Shown: positions 1 through 6,104 of the stretch, piece by piece | How positions within the stretch are numbered: position 1 is the first letter of the stretch | Layout: every line of letters begins with the position of its first letter | Assembly (NCBI GenBank): GCA_019247245.1 | Contig: JAFAPF010000415.1 | Coordinates: 1 to 9,972, forward strand | DNA from: Rubrobacter sp. | GTDB lineage: Bacteria; Actinomycetota; Rubrobacteria; Rubrobacterales; Rubrobacteraceae | Direction: 5' to 3' | DNA length: 9,972 bases | Made by a program: the position numbers and the translations under genes | The notes under the pieces: model-generated | What the model saw: the letters and a program-made list of their open reading frames with translations, nothing else | The model's database searches: none | What the model was told of the DNA's origin: nothing

Positions 1-446
1 AGGAGTAGGAGCCAGGGACCAAAGCTGAAGGCTAAAGCACCAATGAGGCCCCAGGCGATCATGCCGGTGCCGTCGGTGGCCCGCTCGGCAAAGACAGCTG
101 GGGCGGTTCTGGCAACCGGAGCTCCTGAGACGTCCTTTACGAAAACGCTCTTTAGGACTTCACCGAGCTTACCCGGCGAGATCGCCATGCTCAAACCAGC
201 CGCGAAGATGGCGACATTAGTCCTCAGAGGTATCCTCACCCTAAGAAGTGTGAGATAGTACGCCCAGCGGGTAAAGCGTACCATATAGGATAGGGAGACA
301 AGGCCGAGGATCTCCGGTATCAGTAAATAGTCAAAGCCCGCGAGAGCGGCCCTAAGGTCACTCAAGCCGCTCAAAACGGCGAGTACGAAGTAGACGACCA
401 CCCCCAAGCCAAGAGCCAGAACGAGATTCTTCTTCAAGCGTTCCAC
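1..446 (-). CDS. Flippase-like integral membrane protein (lysylphosphatidylglycerol synthase TM / UPF0104 type), 3' end outside the window
   Basis: About 148 N-terminal residues are visible, read from a GTG at 446 with AGGA about ten bases upstream. Residues 5-25 form a hydrophobic helix. A positively charged stretch with FTRWAYY follows, then a second hydrophobic segment ending in SPGKLGEVLKS and, further on, a PAVFAERATDG stretch. A Pro-Gly-Lys-x-Gly-Glu turn followed by Glu-Arg-x-x-Asp is the signature I associate with the flippase-like family (PF03706: MprF membrane half, UPF0104, AglD-like proteins). Members move or modify lipid-linked substrates; the exact substrate here is unknown. It starts 13 bases after the stop of the UbiA-family gene, so the two are probably co-transcribed, which suggests a role with polyprenyl-phosphate-linked sugars (inference). 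Family call fairly sure; substrate not. Confidence 0.8.
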   Translation of the reverse strand, partial: MERLKKNLVLALGLGVVVYFVLAVLSGLSDLRAALAGFDYLLIPEILGLVSLSYMVRFTRWAYYLTLLRVRIPLRTNVAIFAAGLSMAISPGKLGEVLKSVFVKDVSGAPVARTAPAVFAERATDGTGMIAWGLIGALAFSFGPWLLL

Positions 447-459
447 TTTTTTTGGTTCC

Positions 460-1371
460 TTAGAAGAGGTAGATTACCGTCGCGACCACGGCAATCCAGA
501 GTGAGAGCGTGATCTGCAGCGGTCGGTCCGAGAGGAGCAGGGTGTCCGGATCGCCGCCACCGTCACGGTGGACGAGGAGCATGTAGCGGAAGACTCCGTA
601 GATGACGAACGGTATGCTCGCCATCATGTACGAGTGTTCGTAGGCGAAGAAGGTATACATGGTGTATGCGATGATCGTCGCCGCCAGCATAATGTTCATC
701 ATCTGGTCGAGCATCTCAACCGAATAGTCCTTGAGGTTCTTCCGGTACGCCTCCGCTCCTTCGCCCAAAACGTACAGTTCGTAACGGCGCTTGGAGAATC
801 CAAGAAATAGCGTGAGGAGGCCCGTACAGACAACAAGCCACGGCGAGATAAACTCTCCGACCGCCGCAACCCCTGCGAGCGCCCGTAACACGAACCCCGT
901 AGAGATGCTCATCACATCGAGTATAGCTATATGCTTCAAGACCGGCGCGTACACAGCCTGCAAAATGAGATAGGCGAGACCCGCCAGGCCCGTCCCAAGG
1001 CCTATGAAGAAGGCGAGCGTTAACCCCCCAGCGGCGAGCAGCACTGCGTAGAGGACGGCGACGCGAACTGAGATCTCGCCGCTCGCCACCGGCCTCGAGC
1101 GTTTTGTCGGATGCTTACGGTCCTCCGCTACGTCTAAAACGTCGTTTGCAGAGTAAACCGCACCCGAGAGTATGCAAAAGGCAACGAACGCCAGTAACGC
1201 CGTCGCCACGCTTGACGCCTGCAATGCCTCCCCCGAGAAAACTACCCCGGCCAAGACGAACCCGTTCTTCGTCCACTGTTTCGGCCGGGCCAGCCGGAGA
1301 AAGGCACCCGGTAACCCAATTACTGAACCGCCCGCTTCCACGAACGAGGTTTCTACCACAAATGGAGGCAA
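460..1371 (-). CDS. Decaprenyl-phosphate phosphoribosyltransferase (UbiA superfamily)
   Basis: A 303-residue polytopic membrane protein. The UbiA-type motif lies at about residues 75-97: NDVLDVAED followed by HPTKRSRP, with N76, D77, D80 and D84 as the expected Mg/diphosphate ligands. A second conserved region at about 141-168 has YAPVLKHIAILDV and FVLRALAG, followed by SKRRYEL near 193-199. Near the C terminus, DPDTLLLSDRPLQ matches the tail of the DPPR synthase subgroup (mycobacterial Rv3806c type) rather than ubiquinone or heme prenyltransferases. The known reaction moves 5-phosphoribose from PRPP to decaprenyl phosphate, the first step towards decaprenylphosphoryl-arabinose. The chosen start is TTG at 1371, preceded closely by AGGGAG; a GTG four codons in is the alternative. 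It lies 46 bases after tatC and 13 bases before a flippase-like gene. Subfamily call fairly confident; polyprenol length not shown by sequence. Confidence 0.88.
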   Translation of the reverse strand: MPPFVVETSFVEAGGSVIGLPGAFLRLARPKQWTKNGFVLAGVVFSGEALQASSVATALLAFVAFCILSGAVYSANDVLDVAEDRKHPTKRSRPVASGEISVRVAVLYAVLLAAGGLTLAFFIGLGTGLAGLAYLILQAVYAPVLKHIAILDVMSISTGFVLRALAGVAAVGEFISPWLVVCTGLLTLFLGFSKRRYELYVLGEGAEAYRKNLKDYSVEMLDQMMNIMLAATIIAYTMYTFFAYEHSYMMASIPFVIYGVFRYMLLVHRDGGGDPDTLLLSDRPLQITLSLWIAVVATVIYLF

Positions 1372-1417
1372 AAATCTCCCTGCTCGAGGAGGTCGTTCCC
1401 AGACAAGGCTCTACGCG

Positions 1418-2161
1418 CTAGAGGTCTTGCTCCTCCTCTTCGGAGCGCAGGGTAGAGGGCAGCTCTTCGGGAACGCCCGGATTGACGAACCGAGCGATCA
1501 AGATGCTTATCTCGTACATCAACATCATCGGGATCGCCATCAAGATCATACTGAAAGGGTCCTGACCAGGCGTCAGCGCGGCGGCCAAAACCGCATTAAT
1601 CACGATTGCATGTCTACGGTAGCGCTTGAGCAACGATGCCGTGACAAGCCCGAGCTTCGCCCCGACGTAGGTCGCCGCCGGCAGCTCAAAGACTATACCG
1701 AAGGCTAAAAGGAAACGCGTCACGAACGGCAGGTAGGTGTCGGCCGTGATCATCTCGCTGTATCGGTCGTTAGCATAGTTCAGGAGAAACTCCAGCCCTA
1801 CTGGCAAGACCACGTAGTAGCCGAAGGCTACACCCGCCAGGAACAGAGCCGAAGCCAAGCTTACCAAGATGTAAGTGAAGGCCCTTCCCGTCTCGCCGAC
1901 GGCTGGGGCAACGAACATCCACGCCTGATAAAGGAGCACCGGGATAGTCAGTACGAATGCCGTATAGAGGACCAGCTTCATATCGGTGATCAAGCCCTGC
2001 GCCGGACTCAAGTTATTTAACCGCTCGAGCCCGGAAGGTTTGAGGAGCCATTCGAAGATCTGGGGGACGAAGAATACAGCAACGACCGCTGCGACGATGA
2101 AGACGAGCGCAACTTTTATGATTCTCGAGCGGAGCTCTTCAAGGTGCTCTATGAGGGTCAT
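1418..2161 (-). CDS. tatC: Sec-independent protein translocase subunit TatC
   Basis: TatC is the polytopic receptor of the twin-arginine export pathway, binding RR signal peptides in the plasma membrane with TatA/TatB. From the chosen ATG the protein has 247 residues, close to the usual 240-260. It opens with MTLIEHLEELRSR, the canonical cytoplasmic N terminus. Later marks are SLYxx-like LYTAFVLTIPVLLYQAW leading to FVAPAV, the FELP motif with its conserved membrane-embedded Glu, and LTPGQDPFSMILMAIPM followed by LMYEISI. Six hydrophobic segments are visible and the tail is acidic. An in-frame ATG at 2215 would add 18 residues, but it sits beside a hairpin and lacks a good ribosome site. The ATG at 2161 has GGTGA seven bases upstream and fits the family. 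It lies downstream of tatA and upstream of the UbiA gene on the same strand. Confidence 0.93.
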   Translation of the reverse strand: MTLIEHLEELRSRIIKVALVFIVAAVVAVFFVPQIFEWLLKPSGLERLNNLSPAQGLITDMKLVLYTAFVLTIPVLLYQAWMFVAPAVGETGRAFTYILVSLASALFLAGVAFGYYVVLPVGLEFLLNYANDRYSEMITADTYLPFVTRFLLAFGIVFELPAATYVGAKLGLVTASLLKRYRRHAIVINAVLAAALTPGQDPFSMILMAIPMMLMYEISILIARFVNPGVPEELPSTLRSEEEEQDL

Positions 2162-2217
2162 GCGCGCTTCACCGTGCGCCGGACGGGGACTCGGTAAACG
2201 TAGACGCCCGGTCATAT

Positions 2218-2234
2218 CTAAAAGCTTCTTTTAG
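2218..2234 (-). repeat. Perfect 7-bp inverted repeat just upstream of the longer tatC start
   Basis: Read on the minus strand, CTAAAAG-AAG-CTTTTAG forms a 7-bp stem with a 3-base loop, ending two bases before the ATG at 2215. No T run follows, so it is not an obvious terminator. It may shape mRNA between tatA and tatC, and it argues against use of the ATG at 2215. Function not demonstrable from sequence. Confidence 0.4.
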
Positions 2235-2326
2235 CGCTTCTGTTCAGTATGCTCCGCGTGGGCAGCCTCTCCCTGGATACGAACGCTATCCTTATACCTG
2301 TGGGGTCCCGCCATCAGTTCTTCGTC

Positions 2327-2504
2327 TCATTTTTTCTTACCCTCGTCGCGGACGCGCCTCTTGAACTCCCGGATGCCAGTACCGAGGCCTCTCGCGAGCT
2401 CGGGGATGCCGTTTCGCCCCGAAGAGCAAGAGGACGATGGCAAGCACCATGATTAGCTCTGTCGGCTCCACCATGTTGAGCACCGGGATCAAAACGAGGT
2501 ACAT
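2327..2504 (-). pseudogene. tatA: TatA/E-type translocase subunit with an apparent +1 frameshift
   Basis: TatA is the small single-span protein that forms the Tat export channel. An ATG at 2504 follows a very strong AGGAGG site. The frame gives a membrane helix with EPTELIMVLAIVLLLFGAKR, matching the TatA start. After codon 32 the frame runs into RHPRARERP and stops at 2337-2339. One base later, the shifted frame reads IPELARGLGTGIREFKRRV then RDEGKKK and stops at 2327-2329, which is exactly the TatA amphipathic helix and basic tail. One extra base around 2408 therefore explains everything; the repaired protein would be 58 residues, short but within TatA range. As read, only a 55-residue product with a scrambled amphipathic helix would be made. 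It may be a genuine mutation or a sequencing error. It lies between the TPR gene and tatC. Confidence 0.85.
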
Positions 2505-2569
2505 GAGGTCCTCCTAATCGTACTCACCTGCCTCACGCTCATTTTATACGACGAGCTTGATACGGGGTA

Positions 2570-3217
2570 CTATCGCTTTGCACCCCCCGCGCCACCGGTG
2601 GTTTCCCCACCCTTGAGTAAGGTTCCGATACGCTCTTTGACGGCGTCGGCCTGCTCGCCCTCCGGCTCAAGCTTAAGATATTCGTTCCAGTATTGGATGG
2701 CCTTACCCTTCTCTCCAGCCTGTTCGTAGGCCTGCCCGGCGAGGAGATACATCTGTGGTTTATTTTTCTGGGCTTCTGCAGCAGCGGTGTAAGCATCCCC
2801 CGCCTCCTTGTAAGTGGCCTTGCGCTTCTCCTCATCCGACAAACCTTGCGCCTGCTTCTCGTAAGCCTGGCCGAGGTAGAGCGGGAGTACAGGGTCTTGG
2901 GGGTCAACCTTGCGACCCTTCTCCAGAACCTCCGCCGCCTTGTCTGTCTGGCCTTCTTGAAGATAGAGGACGCCGAGACGCTTAATGACCCTGGGATTTT
3001 GTGGATCGTCTTCAAAGTCCTTCTCGGCCTTGGCTATCTGCCCCTCCGATCCCGTCGTCTGCTCTTCCTGCTTGCCAGGTCCGCTCAGAAGATCTAAGAA
3101 GCTGTAATTGAGGCCCGTTCCGATACCCATAAAGAGAAAGGAGCCCACGAAGATCGCAGCCAGCGTAATGGCACCGACCTTGGTCCAGAAGCTAATTTTG
3201 TCGCGGTCGAGCATCAT
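2570..3217 (-). CDS. Membrane-anchored tetratricopeptide repeat protein
   Basis: A 215-residue protein. Residues 13-32 form one hydrophobic helix after a short charged N terminus, so it is probably anchored with the repeat domain on one face of the membrane. A linker rich in Gly, Gln and Glu (about 44-60) precedes the repeats. TPR-like helical pairs are visible at about 75-108 (RLGVLYLQEGQTDKAAEVL), 109-150 and 155-188 (LAGQAYEQAGEKGKAIQYW), each with the typical Gly/Ala/Tyr pattern and a Pro at the end. The tail is Gly-rich and basic. TPR domains bind partner proteins; no enzyme motif is present. Adjacent ATGs at 3217 and 3214 both fit, with GGGAG 13-16 bases upstream. It is the first gene of the tat-ubiA run, 65 bases before tatA, so a role in assembly or export is a guess. 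Confidence 0.85.
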   Translation of the reverse strand: MMLDRDKISFWTKVGAITLAAIFVGSFLFMGIGTGLNYSFLDLLSGPGKQEEQTTGSEGQIAKAEKDFEDDPQNPRVIKRLGVLYLQEGQTDKAAEVLEKGRKVDPQDPVLPLYLGQAYEKQAQGLSDEEKRKATYKEAGDAYTAAAEAQKNKPQMYLLAGQAYEQAGEKGKAIQYWNEYLKLEPEGEQADAVKERIGTLLKGGETTGGAGGAKR

Positions 3218-3259
3218 ATTAAGCGCTCTTCTCCCGAAACTCGACTAGGGGTCGACGTG

Positions 3260-3286
3260 ATTGTATAACACCTCTATCATGTTCAA
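3260..3286 (-). promoter_or_regulatory. Candidate sigma-70-type promoter for the TPR-tat-ubiA run
   Basis: On the minus strand TTGAAC (3286-3281) and TACAAT (3265-3260) are separated by 15 bases, shorter than the usual 17. It would give a leader of about 35 bases before the ATG at 3217. A TTGACA also occurs at 3309-3304 but has no -10 at proper distance. Weak evidence. Confidence 0.3.
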
Positions 3287-3788
3287 CGCTGTTCCTCGTT
3301 ATTTGTCAATCCCTATATGTAAAAGGTATTATCGTGACCTGGGCCACTCCTCGTTCATCATTGTTTCCGGTGGATTGGTGTGCTGGTTAGCGTAGTTTGG
3401 GGTGCGCCAACGGTAGGTTCCTTAAACATCACCCTGGTTTGCATTGGCTTGCACAAACGTGGACAGCGCTACTAGACATCACAATTTCAAGAAGCCCAAC
3501 CTCCTCAGTAAGTTGCCCAACCAAGGAACTTCTCAAGCAAAGCCCTTCGCCCCTTCGGTTATTGGGTTTTGGGTTTAGCCGAGACCTGGCATCTCTCAAT
3601 TAAGGAGCAAAGAGAGCAGCCGAGGAACAAATTGATGCTGTTGGTGACCTTCTGATGCTACGCTGATGGGAGCGATGTTCGCTATACCCCGTCCAAGCTC
3701 AGCATACTGGTGACCCTCCGGTGATACACAACCGGGTTCGTTAATATTACTAGCCTCGCGATCACCTTCTCGGAAACGGTAAAGGGAA
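3287..3788. other. Non-coding stretch between the TPR gene and the small secreted protein gene
   Basis: Roughly 500 bases without a convincing gene. A 68-codon open frame at 3397-3603 on the plus strand lacks a good ribosome site and recognisable domains. TGGTGACC occurs twice (near 3643 and 3709), the copies lying about 65 bases apart, which I regard as weak. No tRNA-like T-loop or strong terminator was seen apart from the hairpin at 3789-3816. Confidence 0.5.
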
Positions 3789-3816
3789 GGGACAGGGGCC
3801 GTACAACCCCTGTCCC
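3789..3816 (-). terminator. Strong hairpin downstream of the aromatic secreted protein gene
   Basis: GGGACAGGGG and CCCCTGTCCC form a perfect 10-bp, GC-rich stem with an 8-base loop, 64 bases past the stop of the minus-strand gene at 3881. The following minus-strand bases TTCCCTTTACC are only partly T-rich, so it is an imperfect intrinsic terminator or a 3' stabilising hairpin. The nearest plus-strand gene is far away. Confidence 0.65.
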
Positions 3817-3880
3817 AATAAGCGCATTCACCTACGCCCTAAGCAAGCGTATCTGCTTTCAGAGCTGTGCGACCCTAGCC

Positions 3881-4114
3881 TTAAGCCAGATACCATCCAT
3901 ACCAAGGGCTCCAGCACCAGTACTGCCAGCCATACCAATAGCTCCTATACCAGCCACACTGCCATTGCGGCTGCTGAGCCGCTGGGGTAGAGCCGCCGCC
4001 TCCGCCTAACCAAGCAGGGTCCCAGTAGTAGCCCTGGGCTAGCGCCGGTGGGACCGCAACGACCATCATCAACACTACCGCGCACAGGATAATGAGCTTG
4101 CGAATCTTGGACAT
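3881..4114 (-). CDS. Small secreted tryptophan/tyrosine-rich protein with two cysteines
   Basis: A 77-residue protein whose ATG at 4114 follows a strong AAAGGAGG site six bases upstream. The same frame is open to 4273, but that extension has no comparable site. Residues 1-26 are a Sec-type signal peptide: basic SKIRK, hydrophobic core, and an ALA cleavage site before Q27. The mature part of about 51 residues contains ten Trp and eight Tyr. It starts with a YYWDPAW segment and a five-Gly linker, then a compact C-terminal block from C53: CGWY, several aromatic residues, and WCWSPWYGW around C67. The two cysteines could form a disulfide outside the cell (inference). I do not recognise the family and assign no function; cell-surface or wall association is one possibility. 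A second, divergent member with the same C-terminal block lies at 9724-9972. It is a single-gene unit with a hairpin after it. Confidence 0.85.
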   Translation of the reverse strand: MSKIRKLIILCAVVLMMVVAVPPALAQGYYWDPAWLGGGGGSTPAAQQPQWQCGWYRSYWYGWQYWCWSPWYGWYLA

Positions 4115-4404
4115 CTCTTTACCTCCTTTACCAATCTTTTTGTACAGAGGCGTGGCACGCTTCGTCTCTACAGCGGTGTTCATAATCATTGACCCGGTAA
4201 ACAGAAGCAGGCGCAAATAGTCTTCTCGTACAGGTGCTATTAGTGTGCTCCTCTCAGTCACATAGGCTGGCATTCTTGCACTCTATGATGGGGTCAATGT
4301 TTATGACCGACGCTGTAATTCTTACTACGCACCCCAACAAGCCAGCGGATGGACGTAAGGCTTCCAAGACCTAAGAAGCACCAGTTACCCACAATAAAAG
4401 AGCC
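4115..4404. other. Upstream region of the aromatic secreted protein gene
   Basis: About 290 bases, of which 4115-4273 is open in the gene's frame but probably untranslated leader. Possible -35-like boxes on the minus strand (TTGACC near 4294, TTTACC near 4198) have no good -10 at the usual spacing, so no promoter is called. Confidence 0.4.
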
Positions 4405-4523
4405 TGTTGAAGAAGTCGCTGCCAGACCGTTCGACGCTCCCGAACCAGATTCAAAACGTCCGGAAAATCGAGCTCTCGACACCTCAACGAGGGTGACAAG
4501 AGGCACAAAGGAGTTCTTCAACA
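4405..4523. mobile_element. Short element bounded by 13-bp inverted repeats (MITE or insertion-sequence remnant)
   Basis: TGTTGAAGAAGTC at 4405-4417 matches, in 12 of 13 positions, the reverse complement of GAGTTCTTCAACA at 4511-4523. The 119-bp unit has no transposase. Its ends resemble the TGTTGAAGAA-type termini that I associate with some DDE insertion sequences (recollection, not a search). No clear target duplication directly abuts the ends; AGCC occurs at 4401-4404 and again a few bases beyond the right end. Open frames cross it on both strands, without recognisable domains. A MITE or a solo remnant is the simplest reading; a stem-loop-forming regulatory sequence is the alternative. Confidence 0.5.
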
Positions 4524-4562
4524 ACCGCTAGCCTTCTCATAAACCCAGCAGGTCCAGAAGCA

Positions 4563-4584
4563 CAAAAAGAGCGACGTGATCGCT
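4563..4584 (-). terminator. Weak intrinsic terminator after the DUF6790-type gene
   Basis: On the minus strand AGCGAT-CAC-GTCGCT forms a 6-bp stem (one T-G pair) followed at once by CTTTTTG. It lies about 50 bases downstream of the stop at 4635. The stem is short, so confidence is moderate. Confidence 0.5.
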
Positions 4585-4634
4585 AAACACGCGTTTCGGC
4601 GCTGACCGCGAACTGCTACACGGACGACCGTCGA

Positions 4635-5138
4635 TCACTGCGTATGAGCCGCTTCGCGTTCACCTCCACCCGCATACCGCTGATAAAGCAGCAGGACGAT
4701 GAGGATCAGCGGAACCACGATGTCGTTGTAGAGTGCCGCCCCCGCATTGTTGGGATGATAATTGTGGGCGACGATGATTTGCTGTACATGTCCCATGGCA
4801 TCCCCTAAAAGCCAGACGGACGTTGCAATCACGGTCGCGGTCCAGAACTCGGACCTCAGCCAGTAACAGAGGATGCCCAAAGTGCCTATGGCCAGGTTTG
4901 CCACCGCTACTTCGGTTTGGAAGGGGTTGCCGGCAGGCCATCCTATGGATGCGGCTGCCTGGTCGGCAAAGACCGTATGACCGACGAACCCGAAGAAGCC
5001 TCCTATCCCGACATCTATAACAAGAAGCCACAATAGAAAGACCTCCGCTACGCGCCTGCCGTATCGGGGCCGCCTGTCGCGGTAGAGGTGTATGGCACCA
5101 ACGATCAGGCTAACGATAAAGAAGAAATAAAATGGCAT
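4635..5138 (-). CDS. DUF6790-type integral membrane protein
   Basis: A 167-residue protein with about four membrane segments: residues 2-18, 31-55, 76-93 and 99-113, plus a last one at about 139-153. The best family mark is the stretch at 66-92, GWPAGNPFQTEV followed by ANLAIGTLGIL, which I associate with DUF6790. Histidine-containing motifs DAMGHVQQ (113-120) and HNYHPNNAG (125-133) sit near the membrane surface and look conserved. No function is established for this family, to my knowledge. The ATG at 5138 has AAAGGA four bases upstream, with a further AGGA before it. It stands alone, with about 500 bases of empty sequence on each side and a terminator after it, so it is probably its own transcription unit. 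Confidence 0.8.
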   Translation of the reverse strand: MPFYFFFIVSLIVGAIHLYRDRRPRYGRRVAEVFLLWLLVIDVGIGGFFGFVGHTVFADQAAASIGWPAGNPFQTEVAVANLAIGTLGILCYWLRSEFWTATVIATSVWLLGDAMGHVQQIIVAHNYHPNNAGAALYNDIVVPLILIVLLLYQRYAGGGEREAAHTQ

Positions 5139-5218
5139 GTAGTCCTTTCCTCTCTCACCAGGTCTCTAAGCCCAACTATATCGCAACGAATTTTAGGAGG
5201 CTCATAACGTCGTCAGCG

Positions 5219-5231
5219 CTTAGGCTGCCTA
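5219..5231. promoter_or_regulatory. Palindrome upstream of the DUF6790-type gene, possible operator
   Basis: TTAGGC-T-GCCTAA is a perfect 6+6 palindrome with a one-base centre, 81 bases upstream of the start at 5138. The size and symmetry suit a dimeric repressor site, but no regulator gene is nearby. Chance is possible. Confidence 0.3.
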
Positions 5232-5572
5232 ATAGTACCAATTCGTTGAGAAACACATCCCCCAAGACAGACTCTTCGGGCAATGGTTGTGTGGCTCCGT
5301 TAGCGTATGAGCCTTCCTTATCTCTGCCACAGAAAGCCGCACCGCCATGGTGGGTATAAAAGGGGCGAGTCGCACTGACCCGGATGCTTCCCCGAGGCAC
5401 TACAAGAAAGGTGCGAGCGGGTTAGGATATCTGGTGTAGTACGTGATGAACGGAGATAAGATGCGTAATCTTGAGTGCACTTGTGCCCCCCCACGGAACT
5501 CACCGAGAACCTACCGATGCTAGAGTTGCTCTTTAGAGCTCGGTTCCGTTGGAGCTTGCGGCCGTGTCCGGT
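5232..5572. other. Non-coding stretch between the DUF6790-type and DUF389-type genes
   Basis: About 340 bases with no convincing gene. A frame of 85 codons on the minus strand (5318-5575) and one of 74 codons (5176-5400) have no recognised domain and poor ribosome sites. A short palindrome GCTCT-TT-AGAGC lies at 5528-5539. Nothing else is supportable. Confidence 0.45.
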
Positions 5573-5610
5573 CACCGACTAATCGGTGTTGCGGTTACGC
5601 TGCGCCGCAA
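5573..5610. repeat. Two adjoining hairpins downstream of the DUF389-type gene
   Basis: CACCGA-CTAA-TCGGTG (5573-5588) is directly followed by TTGCGG-N10-CCGCAA (5589-5610), both with perfect 6-bp stems. They lie about 45-80 bases after the minus-strand stop at 5656. No T run follows on the minus strand, so a terminator role is uncertain; protection of the 3' end or a protein site is possible. Confidence 0.4.
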
Positions 5611-5655
5611 TCTGCTGTAGGACGTTATGAACAAGAGGTCCCAGTAGTCGTGCGG

Positions 5656-6102
5656 TCACACCATGGGCTTTCGCCTATGAACGAGGGCTTGCTTGAGCAG
5701 CACAATAGGAACACCCCCCGCGACGATCAGCACGATGTCCAGTCCGAAGCGCTTCGCTCCTTCGAGCATCAACCCTGGTTGGTCTGCCGCCAACGCCACG
5801 CCCATTAGGGCTGAAACCTCGATCACGAACAGCGCTACTAACGCCCCAGGAATCAGATAGCGTCGGCGGGAGAGCAACATCACCATACCTGCTAAAGCAC
5901 CGCAGGCCGACAGGATTATCTCACGAAGCCCGGGCTCGGCCAGGTTCCGCACCTCTGTGTTGCGGATGAACTCCTCGACCACCACTATGCCGGTCATGCG
6001 CAAAGCTAAGAAGATAAGCGCCGCCGAGAGGATTAGTGCTAGGTACCCACCAACCACCGACTGTAGGCCTCTTCCTACTACCGCCCAACGCCGCAGGGCC
6101 AA
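5656..6102 (-). CDS. C-terminal half of a DUF389-type membrane protein, separated by a frame break
   Basis: A 148-residue stretch, nearly all membrane: helices at about 15-36, 60-77, 84-105 and 118-138, with basic tail VHRRKPMV. A TTG at 6102 is the nominal start, but no ribosome site supports it, and codons upstream in this frame read SCVPIGLALRRW, which continues the family pattern (PLxxLALGLxLRRWxLLxRGL). It is therefore better viewed as the rest of the protein whose N-terminal part lies at 6105-6581. A one-base shift between the frames near 6110-6120 joins them into one protein of about 310 residues. Translational restart at the TAG/TTG junction is possible but less likely. DUF389 proteins are poorly understood membrane proteins; no substrate can be named. 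Confidence 0.7.
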   Translation of the reverse strand: MALRRWAVVGRGLQSVVGGYLALILSAALIFLALRMTGIVVVEEFIRNTEVRNLAEPGLREIILSACGALAGMVMLLSRRRYLIPGALVALFVIEVSALMGVALAADQPGLMLEGAKRFGLDIVLIVAGGVPIVLLKQALVHRRKPMV

Positions 6103-6104
6103 GC

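Noticed and set aside
1172..1708. A 178-codon plus-strand open frame across ubiA and tatC
   Set aside because: It lies antisense to two well-supported genes, with no recognisable domain.
2539..3015. A 158-codon minus-strand open frame inside the TPR gene
   Set aside because: It is out of frame with the TPR protein and Arg/Ser-rich, typical of a shadow frame.
3397..3603. A 68-codon plus-strand frame in the gap after the TPR gene
   Set aside because: No ribosome site, no motif, ordinary composition for non-coding DNA.
4115..4273. N-terminal extension of the aromatic secreted protein to an upstream start
   Set aside because: It would bury the signal peptide, and the strong AAAGGAGG site marks the ATG at 4114.
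4294..4531. Open frames on both strands across the inverted-repeat element
   Set aside because: They have no domain or good ribosome site; the inverted repeats explain the region better.
4660..5031. A 123-codon minus-strand frame within the DUF6790-type gene
   Set aside because: Cys/Arg-rich shadow of the real gene in another frame.
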